From contig CAUZEO010000348.1 of the NCBI GenBank assembly GCA_963578625.1, positions 1 to 5,507 on the forward strand: a DNA stretch of 5,507 nucleotides, given 5' to 3'. Within the stretch, counting starts at the first letter, position 1. Every line of letters begins with the position of its first letter. The position numbers and the translations under genes are program-made. The notes under the pieces are model-generated. The model was not told the DNA's origin and searched no databases. It saw only the letters and a list, made by a program, of their open reading frames with translations. This document shows positions 1 to 5,327 of the stretch, in pieces. This DNA is from CAUZEO01 sp963578625. Its GTDB lineage: Bacteria > Verrucomicrobiota > Kiritimatiellia > SLOV01.

Positions 1-203
1 CAGAAAGCAAAGGCCTGCCAGTCAGACTCACTTCCAAGTTCAACCCAGACAACTGCATCAGAATTCCAATGATGCCGTCCAATAGAAGTATCAACCTTTC
101 TAATGCAGTTGCGCTAGTGGTGTACGACATGTGGAGGCAACTCTCGTTTATAGGAGATGAATTTCCATCGCGGACCCAGTATTCCGAACAATATTTTTCG
201 TGA
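1..203 (+). CDS. trmL: 3' end of TrmL-like tRNA (cytidine/uridine-34 2'-O)-methyltransferase (partial at left edge)
   Basis: The reading frame starting at base 3 stays open from the window edge to TGA at 201-203, giving the last 66 residues of a protein. These contain S-x-G-L-P at the start (ESKGLP), then IPMMPSNRSINLSNAVA and VVYDMWRQ. That is the order of the last conserved motifs of SpoU/SPOUT 2'-O-methyltransferases: the glycine-rich SAM-binding turn, then the knot segment I-P-M...R-S-L-N-L-S-N-A-V followed by a helix ending Y-E-x-W-R-Q. The WRQ-type ending is typical of TrmL (YibK), a small cytoplasmic protein that methylates the ribose of the wobble base in certain tRNA-Leu using SAM. 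The N-terminal half lies outside the window. The short tail after WRQ (about 20 residues, polar) is not recognisable. Other SpoU enzymes share the motifs, so TrmL rather than a sister family is likely but not certain. The gene converges on the next one. Confidence 0.82.
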   Translation, partial: ESKGLPVRLTSKFNPDNCIRIPMMPSNRSINLSNAVALVVYDMWRQLSFIGDEFPSRTQYSEQYFS

Positions 204-247
204 TATTTGTTTCGGCCGTGGTTCGTGAGTCGATAGGTATAAATATA

Positions 248-265
248 TTTGATTGAACAATCAAA
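248..265. repeat. Small AT-rich inverted repeat between convergent genes
   Basis: TTTGATT (248-254) and AATCAAA (259-265) form a perfect 7-bp stem with a GAAC loop in the 91-base gap between the two convergent stop codons. It could help end transcription from either side. However, only one GC pair holds the stem and there is no clean T run on either strand, so a standard intrinsic terminator is not supported. Nothing else is visible in this gap. Confidence 0.3.
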
Positions 266-294
266 AATGATTTGTCATGAAATTAACGGTCGTC

Positions 295-1026
295 TCAGCC
301 TTTGGACTCTAAAGAGTCTTCCAGGCTGCCAAGTACCTGGTCCGTTTTCCATACTTGAGTGTAAACACGTGCCAATCCCGAAAGAGCAGCTCTGTGGTGT
401 TCTTCCTGGAAGGTGGCTGTGGCATCCTCGACTACGATCACGTTGTAACCGCGATCGGCTGCGTCTCGACCCGTGGTTTCGACGCACATATCAGTTGCTG
501 CTCCGGTGATCACGAGTGTTTCTAAGTTCAAATTGTGTAATAGTTGATCGATACCGGTACCGTTGAATGGGCTGGACGAATTCTTGTCTATAACCAATTC
601 GTGTGGCAGTGGCGTAAGTTTCTCAACGATCTGATGCTCAAAACTCCCGGCACTCCACATCGCTGGTCGACCGGTATTGTCTTCCGCATCAATATCACGT
701 CGTTGTCGTCGCTCTATCATGTCCCGACTATCAGGGAGAAGGGCTCCGTGGCGCGTGTAAATGACTTCAAGGCTATGTTTTCGAAATGAGTCTATAAGCC
801 GACGAGCATTTGGAATCATTACATGCTGAACACGGTGGTCGTAATACTCCCCCATTTCTGGAATTCGGTCGTTAAGCATTCCAATAAGCCCTGATTTCGT
901 ATCTGCCAAATAGTTCTGTATATCGATCACACATAATGCGGTGCGATTCCAGTGGATATCGAAAGTAGGCCATGGGAAGACCCAATCCTGCAATGTTTCG
1001 GGCGAGTCTATTTCGAATGAAGCCAT
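295..1026 (-). CDS. Isochorismatase-like cysteine hydrolase (RutB / biuret hydrolase / N-carbamoylsarcosine amidase type)
   Basis: This 243-residue protein has the size and fold signature of the isochorismatase-like hydrolases. The expected catalytic triad is visible: Asp35 in ALCVIDIQN, Lys148 in LVIDKNSSSPFNGT, and Cys181 in TGAATDMCVETTGRDA, where the GAAT stretch is the usual cis-peptide turn before the nucleophile. The SSSPFNGTGIDQLL segment resembles members that cleave C-N bonds (ureidoacrylate, biuret, carbamoylsarcosine) more than true isochorismatases. A cytoplasmic amidase or carbamoyl hydrolase is therefore favoured, with unknown substrate. I chose the Met at 1026 because an AGAAAG sequence lies nine bases upstream and homologues begin near here. 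The frame stays open to a Met at 1107, adding 27 residues (MQTRPYCLTL...) that look unlike a protein domain. The gene diverges from the hydrolase operon at 1245 and has lower GC than it, so membership of the same pathway is only possible. Confidence 0.88.
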   Translation of the reverse strand: MASFEIDSPETLQDWVFPWPTFDIHWNRTALCVIDIQNYLADTKSGLIGMLNDRIPEMGEYYDHRVQHVMIPNARRLIDSFRKHSLEVIYTRHGALLPDSRDMIERRQRRDIDAEDNTGRPAMWSAGSFEHQIVEKLTPLPHELVIDKNSSSPFNGTGIDQLLHNLNLETLVITGAATDMCVETTGRDAADRGYNVIVVEDATATFQEEHHRAALSGLARVYTQVWKTDQVLGSLEDSLESKG

Positions 1027-1070
1027 TGATGTTAACTTTCTAGTGAGTTTCACTGCTTGCGACCATAAAC

Positions 1071-1098
1071 AAGGCCGTAAGGTAAGACAGTAAGGCCG
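1071..1098. repeat. Direct repeats AAGGCCG, 21 bp apart (possible operator)
   Basis: AAGGCCG occurs at 1071-1077 and again at 1092-1098. The start-to-start distance is 21 bp, which is two turns of the helix. The related string TAAGG occurs three times in the same stretch (1078-1082, 1083-1086 in part as GTAAG, and 1091-1095). The repeats sit just downstream of the minus-strand TATAAT box, in the untranslated leader of the cysteine hydrolase gene, where a bound repressor could block transcription. The placement is suggestive. No regulator gene lies in the window. Confidence 0.3.
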
Positions 1099-1118
1099 AG
1101 TCTGCAAATCTTGCGCAT

Positions 1119-1124
1119 ATTATA
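1119..1124 (-). promoter_or_regulatory. -10 box TATAAT for the minus-strand cysteine hydrolase gene
   Basis: On the minus strand this reads GATATAATATG, a perfect sigma70-type -10 hexamer. Transcription would start near 1112, leaving a leader of about 85 bases before the ATG at 1026. No good -35 hexamer is found at the right distance: the bases 17 upstream (1142-1147) read CCCTAT and run into a C tract. An activator or another contact may therefore be needed, or the match is due to AT-richness. Confidence 0.4.
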
Positions 1125-1125
1125 T

Positions 1126-1136
1126 CGTAAATTACG
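1126..1136. promoter_or_regulatory. Palindrome CGTAA-A-TTACG, possible operator
   Basis: CGTAAATTACG is a perfect 5+1+5 palindrome lying directly upstream of the minus-strand -10 box, inside what would be the spacer of that promoter. Symmetry and position fit a binding site for a dimeric repressor of the cysteine hydrolase gene. The half site CGTAA recurs at 1076-1080. The element is short, so chance cannot be excluded. Confidence 0.35.
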
Positions 1137-1144
1137 GGGCAATA

Positions 1145-1153
1145 GGGGGGGGG
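1145..1153. repeat. Nine-G homopolymer tract
   Basis: Nine consecutive G residues lie in the divergent intergenic region, at and just upstream of the expected -35 position of the minus-strand promoter. It is the longest homopolymer I see in the window. Such tracts are prone to slippage during replication and also to sequencing or assembly length errors. Confidence 0.9.
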
Positions 1154-1181
1154 AGTAAATGATACGAGGTGGTAAAACTCC

Positions 1182-1210
1182 TTGTACCCCTTTGTCACGA
1201 TTCGTATGTT
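1182..1210 (+). promoter_or_regulatory. Candidate promoter for the hydrolase operon
   Basis: TTGTAC (1182-1187) and TATGTT (1205-1210) are separated by 17 bases. They match the sigma70 consensus at three and four of six positions. Transcription would begin near 1216, giving a leader of about 29 bases with the ribosome binding site in it. The match is weak; placement and spacing are its main support. ATACGA (1162-1167) and TCGTAT (1202-1207) form a loose inverted repeat around it. Confidence 0.25.
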
Positions 1211-1230
1211 GTAGGGAATGATGATTTCGA

Positions 1231-1238
1231 AAAGAGGG
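1231..1238 (+). promoter_or_regulatory. Ribosome binding site of the propeller protein gene
   Basis: AAAGAGGG ends six bases before the ATG at 1245 and is a good purine-rich Shine-Dalgarno sequence, which fixes this start. It is clearer than the site in front of either following gene of the operon. Confidence 0.65.
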
Positions 1239-1244
1239 TGAGGC

Positions 1245-2843
1245 ATGCAGGAGAATGTTGTTGACGTAGGCGATCGCAAGCAGTTGTTCATAGACAACCG
1301 GTGGTTTCGTAATACCCGCGGCGTGAAATTGACGGTCAATCCGCCGGTCAAACATGAGCGCGTTTTGATGCCGGAACGGCCTTGGGAATCGCACCTGATG
1401 GGCCACTACAAGACGCTCATCGAGCACGAGGGCACGTACCGGATGTGGTATCTCGCCGCGGCCCGCGGCGTCACCGAAGAACACGACGCCAACGCGAACC
1501 ACCGGGTGATGACTTGCTACAGTACCAGCGACGATGGCCTGCACTGGGAGCGGCCGAATACCAACGTCATCGAGTGGGAGGGACACCGGGACAACAACAT
1601 CGTCATGTGCGGCACCCACGAGATCGCGGTCATGCTGGATCCGAATGGGCCCGACGAACATCGCTTCAAGGCCCTGTCGCCCGTCAACGAAACCCCCGTG
1701 TGGCCGGAATCGCTGAAGGCGAATCACTGCAAGCCCTGCCCGCCCGGCAATCTGTATTACGAGTGCCACCTGCTGACGAGCCCGGACGGCATCACATGGA
1801 AAATCGCAGGAGTGGTTTCGCCGTACGCGCACGACAACAACAACCACTTCTTCTTCGACCGACGTTTGAATCGATACGCCGCATATTTCCGATGGAACGT
1901 CTGTGATAACGTGCGGGGCATTCAGAGAATCCGCACCATCACCCGGTCGGAGTTCGACGACCCCATGAAGCTCCCTTGGCCCTATCAACAGAATTCGGCA
2001 TCCAACGTGCTCGACGACGGCCGTGTGGGATGGGAGGGCGGCGAGTATCCGATCGTCATGGAGGCCGACGAACAGGATCCGTTCCTCGTCTACACCGACA
2101 TCAACGACGCCCCGGTCGTGCAGTATCTCTGGGCGGACGACTCTTACTACTTCTCGTTCCCAAGTTTCTACCGCCACTACGACCAGAACGTCCGGCTCAT
2201 CGAGCCGTGCGATTACGAGGATCCCGTGCGATCCGTCGGTCATTACAACACCGGCGTGAAGGACGTTCAGCTCGCAGTGAGCGCGGACGGCATCCAGTGG
2301 GAACGCCCGGAACGCAAACCGTACATCCCCCTCGGCCTGGAAACCGAGTGGGACGGCGGGATGACCTACGCGGCCATCGGCATGATCCGCAAAGGCGGCG
2401 AGATCTGGATGTATTATTCCGGCACGCAGTGCCGGCACGGCACCTCGGACGCCACGCAAACGTATGGCGGGATTGGACGGCTGGTCCAACGATTGGATGG
2501 ATTCGTTTCGGCGGATTTCGATTACACGGGAGGTGAATTCACTACGCCCCTGGTGAAATTCTCCGGCGCGCATCTGCAATTGAACGTCGATTGTTCGGCC
2601 ATGGGCGAAATCTCCGTGGAACTCCGGGATGAACGGGGCATTCCGATCGGCGCGTACAATCGGAGCCCGCCCTACGAAGGGTATTCGATGGCGGAGTCCA
2701 TTCCGATCGACCGCAATCACCTGGCCGCCCCGGCGCGTTGGCTTTCGCACGAGAATGTTGCGGAGCTGATTGGTCGCCCGGTTCGGCTGCACTTCAAGGG
2801 CCGCGCCGCCAAACTCTACGCCTTTCAGTTTGCCAACCCGTAG
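1245..2843 (+). CDS. Beta-propeller glycoside-hydrolase-like protein (GH32/GH43-clan fold)
   Basis: The 532-residue product has no signal peptide or membrane segment and should be cytoplasmic. Its N-terminus (DRKQLFIDNRW, residues 10-20, then KLTVNPPVKHERV and PWES) and the following YRMWYL (65-70) match a large, mostly unnamed family common in Planctomycetes and relatives. Its fold resembles the five-bladed propellers of GH32/43/68. Three S-x-D-G-x-x-W repeats mark propeller blades: residues 95-101 (SDDGLHW), 179-185 (SPDGITW) and 346-352 (SADGIQW). Aromatic and acidic patches between them (DNNNHFFFD at 197-205, WDGGMTY at 369-375, IWMYYSG at 387-393) could form the pocket. From about residue 417 (LDGFVSADFDYTGGEFTTP) a C-terminal beta-sandwich follows, ending RPVRLHFKGRAAKLYAFQF. 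A sugar-cleaving or sugar-binding role is inferred; I cannot assign catalytic acids. It is the first gene of the operon, 22 bases before the peptidase gene. Confidence 0.75.
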   Translation: MQENVVDVGDRKQLFIDNRWFRNTRGVKLTVNPPVKHERVLMPERPWESHLMGHYKTLIEHEGTYRMWYLAAARGVTEEHDANANHRVMTCYSTSDDGLHWERPNTNVIEWEGHRDNNIVMCGTHEIAVMLDPNGPDEHRFKALSPVNETPVWPESLKANHCKPCPPGNLYYECHLLTSPDGITWKIAGVVSPYAHDNNNHFFFDRRLNRYAAYFRWNVCDNVRGIQRIRTITRSEFDDPMKLPWPYQQNSASNVLDDGRVGWEGGEYPIVMEADEQDPFLVYTDINDAPVVQYLWADDSYYFSFPSFYRHYDQNVRLIEPCDYEDPVRSVGHYNTGVKDVQLAVSADGIQWERPERKPYIPLGLETEWDGGMTYAAIGMIRKGGEIWMYYSGTQCRHGTSDATQTYGGIGRLVQRLDGFVSADFDYTGGEFTTPLVKFSGAHLQLNVDCSAMGEISVELRDERGIPIGAYNRSPPYEGYSMAESIPIDRNHLAAPARWLSHENVAELIGRPVRLHFKGRAAKLYAFQFANP

Positions 2844-2865
2844 ACTGAATCGAAAATAATAAGCT

Positions 2866-4224
2866 ATGCCCAAAACGCTCGAAGCAGGTTTGGCAATGGT
2901 TGCGGGACGGATCTGGTCCTCCGACCTGTCGGCGCGAACCCTTGACCACTTGTGCAACCGGATCGGTCCGCACCCGGCGGGGAGCGAGGCCATGCATCGC
3001 GCCGTCGATTATGTTGTGGATCTGATGAACCAGGCGTCGGGAAGCAGAGCGGTCACGGAAGAAATCCGTGTACCCATCTGGACGCGGGGGAAGGCGCGCG
3101 TGGAAGCAGGCGACTCCACCGCATGGTCCGGCCTCGACAAGGTGGTGCAATGCAAGAATTCCCAGTCCGGGGACGTAACCGCACCACTGGTCGAAGCCGG
3201 CCACGGCTCACCCGGGGAGATCGAGACCGCGCCTGGCGATGCAGCCGGCGCGATTCTCCTCGTTCGCAATGGCTCCCCGCCCACCCTCGGGCTGGCGATG
3301 GCGGAAAAGATCATCGCTGCCCTGGACGCGGGCGCCCTCGGACTCATCGAGACAAGCACGAATCCCGCCGGCCTGGCCCAGAGCAACCTGGGTCGCTCCC
3401 TGTGCGCACGGTCGCTGCCCGCGGTTGGGGTTTCTACTGCGATCGGATCGCAACTGCGGGGGATCGCCGCGGAGCAGGGCCGGGTGCGCCTTGTCACCGA
3501 GGGAGAACACGGTGAAGGGGCATGCCGCAACACCGTGAAGGAGATCGGACAGGGAGACGAGGTGCTCCTGCTCACCGCGCACCTCGACACGCACGACCTG
3601 GCACCCGGCGGGTTCGACAACACCAGCGGCATCTGCGCCGTGCTAGAGGCGCTTTTTGCACTGGCACCCGTAGCCGAACAGTTCAAACGAAGGATTCGGT
3701 TCATCGCTTTCACCGGCGAGGAGATCGGCTTCGTGGGTTCACAAGCGTACGTGCAAAAACACCTGGATAAGCTGGACGAGATCGTCTTCCAGGTGAACCT
3801 GGATTCGGTGTTCCCCGACACCGCGAAAGCAATGGCCGCTCATTTCTGCCGGCCGGCCATTCCCTACCTCTCCCGATTGTTCGGGACTGCCCGCCGTCCC
3901 GTCCGCGTGATTGACTTTCTCAGTAATTCGTCGGACTACATCCCGTTTGCCCTTCAGGGAATTCCCACCGCCCGGCAAGCCAACCTGGACGTGAGCGGTC
4001 CCCCCTGGTCACACACCATCGTGGACACCGCGGATAAGGCCGATGTGGAAGCCATCAAGCTGAATGCCATGGTCTACGCCCAACTTCTCCTCCAACTGGC
4101 ACTGACCGAAGAACCGTTTCCCGCCCGTCGTCTCGGCCGCCAGGAAATTCTGGATGAGCTGTCACGCTGGGGCGCAGCCGAGCAGTGGCGGCGGTGTGAG
4201 TATTTGGAGATGCTGCGGGAATGA
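2866..4224 (+). CDS. M28-family zinc aminopeptidase-like protein with PA-like insert
   Basis: This 452-residue protein carries the full M28 co-catalytic two-zinc site: His239 and Asp241 (TAHLDTHD), the metal-bridging Asp251 (GGFDNTSG), general base Glu285 with ligand Glu286 (FTGEE), Asp313 (QVNLDSV) and His383 (PPWSHTIVDTAD). Residues 1-80 form the usual lead-in (LDHLCNRIGPHPAGSEAM). About 105-215 is an insert resembling a PA domain, with AGAILLVRNG and DAGALGLIETS typical of its strands. The expected activity is removal of an N-terminal amino acid or cleavage of a similar amide bond. M28 enzymes are usually exported, but this one has no signal peptide, so it likely acts in the cytoplasm. The ATG at 2866 has no clear ribosome binding site; a Met at residue 11 is an alternative. 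Translation may depend on the upstream gene, which ends 22 bases before. The stop overlaps the next start. Confidence 0.86.
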   Translation: MPKTLEAGLAMVAGRIWSSDLSARTLDHLCNRIGPHPAGSEAMHRAVDYVVDLMNQASGSRAVTEEIRVPIWTRGKARVEAGDSTAWSGLDKVVQCKNSQSGDVTAPLVEAGHGSPGEIETAPGDAAGAILLVRNGSPPTLGLAMAEKIIAALDAGALGLIETSTNPAGLAQSNLGRSLCARSLPAVGVSTAIGSQLRGIAAEQGRVRLVTEGEHGEGACRNTVKEIGQGDEVLLLTAHLDTHDLAPGGFDNTSGICAVLEALFALAPVAEQFKRRIRFIAFTGEEIGFVGSQAYVQKHLDKLDEIVFQVNLDSVFPDTAKAMAAHFCRPAIPYLSRLFGTARRPVRVIDFLSNSSDYIPFALQGIPTARQANLDVSGPPWSHTIVDTADKADVEAIKLNAMVYAQLLLQLALTEEPFPARRLGRQEILDELSRWGAAEQWRRCEYLEMLRE

Positions 4225-5231
4225 CCGAATTCGCATTCAACCACGATGGGTTCGGCGCGCTGGAGCATCTTGCAGATACCGACATGACCGAGGCGGATGC
4301 GGTGGCAATGTTGGTGCAGCCGATCGTTGATTCGAAGCTCACCGCGATCGACTGGTGCACGCTGACCACCGGAGAGCATAACTGCCGGACGCGGCACAAG
4401 CGCGGTGTGGACAGGGATGCTCTCGCTTTCTACATGCATCGCATCCCGGAAGATGTTCGCATCGTCGACGTGATCGACCACTACAACGAACAGCCGCTGG
4501 ATCTCCTCGACATCGTGGTGAAGCACGGTCACGCAAACGGTCTCAAGGTCTACGGCAACGTCCGCCTCAATCACTACCTGAATCCGAACCGGCTCGCCGA
4601 TTGCCCCGGCGAGGTGAATTTCTGTAGCTGGAACGGGATCAAAAAGGATTTTCGGCTATGGAAGTTTCATGAGTATCTCGCCGAATTGTTCGAGGACCTG
4701 CTCGAGAAGGGCGTCGACGGGTTGAGCCTGGATTTCGAACGCAAAGCGCCTTTTTTCCCACCTGGAGCGCCTCAGGAAGAGCGATACCAGGCCACGAAGT
4801 GGTTTCTTCGCCGCATTCGAAAACTGACGGACAAGCCCATCCTTGTCCGGGTGGCGCATGAAGAAGAGAAGGGGAGAGAGCAGGGGCAGAATCCGATTGC
4901 CTGGATGGAAGAGGGGCTGGTGGATGTGGTGATTCCGGCCACGCATAACCACGAACCGGAGCCGCTCGACTGGCCGATCGATCGGTTCGTGGAAGCAGCG
5001 CGAAAATCGCCACGGCCTTGCCGGATCTGGCCGCAAATCTGGCCTACCGGTGAGGATTGGACCGAAGATAGCGGAAACAAACATCTGCCCGAGGCGGTTC
5101 TAAAGCGGGTGCGGCAACTTCTCGATCAGGGCGCCGACGGCGTCTACTTCTTTAATTTCTGCTGTTTCTACAAGGGCGGCGACCTGTTTCAGACCGATGA
5201 TCTGGAGATTTTTAAAAACCTTGGTCTGTAG
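4221..5231 (+). CDS. TIM-barrel glycoside-hydrolase-like protein (GHL10-like)
   Basis: The start ATG overlaps the stop of the peptidase gene (ATGA, 4221-4224), so the two are probably translationally coupled. GGAG at 4206-4209 and GCGGGA just upstream may assist. The 336-residue product has no signal peptide. It shows alternating helices and strands of a TIM barrel: LTAIDWCTLT (40-49), LKVYGNVRLNHY (108-119), GVDGLSLDFERKAPFFPP (164-181), KPILVRVAHE (205-214), LVDVVIPATHNHE (233-245), RIWPQIWPTG (268-277) and GADGVYFFNFCCFYKGG (304-320). The V-D-G-x-x-L-D-F-x-R-type strand resembles the GHL10/family-10-like putative glycosidases. Asp171 and Glu173 sit where catalytic acids of such barrels lie, and Asn113/Arg115 on the preceding strand could line the site. 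The substrate is unknown, and an enzyme other than a glycosidase on this barrel is possible. Confidence 0.7.
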   Translation: MTEFAFNHDGFGALEHLADTDMTEADAVAMLVQPIVDSKLTAIDWCTLTTGEHNCRTRHKRGVDRDALAFYMHRIPEDVRIVDVIDHYNEQPLDLLDIVVKHGHANGLKVYGNVRLNHYLNPNRLADCPGEVNFCSWNGIKKDFRLWKFHEYLAELFEDLLEKGVDGLSLDFERKAPFFPPGAPQEERYQATKWFLRRIRKLTDKPILVRVAHEEEKGREQGQNPIAWMEEGLVDVVIPATHNHEPEPLDWPIDRFVEAARKSPRPCRIWPQIWPTGEDWTEDSGNKHLPEAVLKRVRQLLDQGADGVYFFNFCCFYKGGDLFQTDDLEIFKNLGL

Positions 5232-5247
5232 ATTGCCTACCAGGAAC

Positions 5248-5300
5248 TTCGAAATTCGATATTTGCTCTTGGAGATGCACATGAAATATTGAATTTCGAA
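5248..5300. repeat. 17-bp inverted repeat (hairpin) downstream of the operon
   Basis: TTCGAAATTCGATATTT (5248-5264) pairs with AAATATTGAATTTCGAA (5284-5300) across a 19-base loop. Sixteen positions are Watson-Crick and one is G-U in plus-strand RNA (5258 with 5290), so the RNA stem is unbroken. It begins 17 bases after the stop of the TIM-barrel gene. It could protect the operon's 3' end, cause pausing, or be a protein-binding site. No T run follows the right arm and the stem is AT-rich, so it is not a standard intrinsic terminator. The right arm overlaps a possible promoter for the next gene. Confidence 0.7.
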
Positions 5301-5317
5301 AGAATTTGTCATATCAT
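5289..5317 (+). promoter_or_regulatory. Candidate promoter of the right-edge gene
   Basis: TTGAAT (5289-5294) and TATCAT (5312-5317) lie 17 bases apart, matching the sigma70 boxes at four and five of six positions. The -35 box falls in the right arm of the hairpin. Transcription would start only a few bases before the ATG at 5328, so the mRNA would have almost no leader, which agrees with the absence of a Shine-Dalgarno sequence there. Confidence 0.35.
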
Positions 5318-5327
5318 GTAGATCACC

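Noticed and set aside
305..318. Inverted repeat GACTCT-AA-AGAGTC near the end of the cysteine hydrolase gene
   Set aside because: It lies within the last codons, has too small a loop, and no T run follows on the minus strand. It is not a convincing terminator.
544..789. An 81-codon plus-strand open frame
   Set aside because: It runs antisense to the cysteine hydrolase gene, including its lysine motif, has no ribosome binding site, and shows no recognisable domain.
1027..1107. A 27-residue N-terminal extension of the cysteine hydrolase
   Set aside because: The frame is open, but the added residues fit no part of the family, the Met at 1026 has its own upstream purine stretch, and the extension would start almost at the predicted transcript start.
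1252..2761. The string GAGAATGTTG near both ends of the propeller gene
   Set aside because: A 10-base match in different reading contexts with no extension on either side; chance is enough to explain it.
1050..2993. A 647-codon open frame on the minus strand
   Set aside because: It lies antisense to the propeller gene, its translation is rich in Val/Arg/His without any recognisable motif, and the plus-strand frame has clear family motifs and a ribosome binding site. It is a shadow typical of GC-rich genes.
3009..3821. A 270-codon minus-strand open frame
   Set aside because: It is antisense to the M28 gene. The product is rich in Ser, Arg and Pro with no domain, whereas the plus strand encodes every M28 metal ligand.
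4751..4756. Run of six T inside the TIM-barrel gene
   Set aside because: It encodes the FF of the APFFPP stretch and no stable hairpin precedes it, so it is not a terminator.
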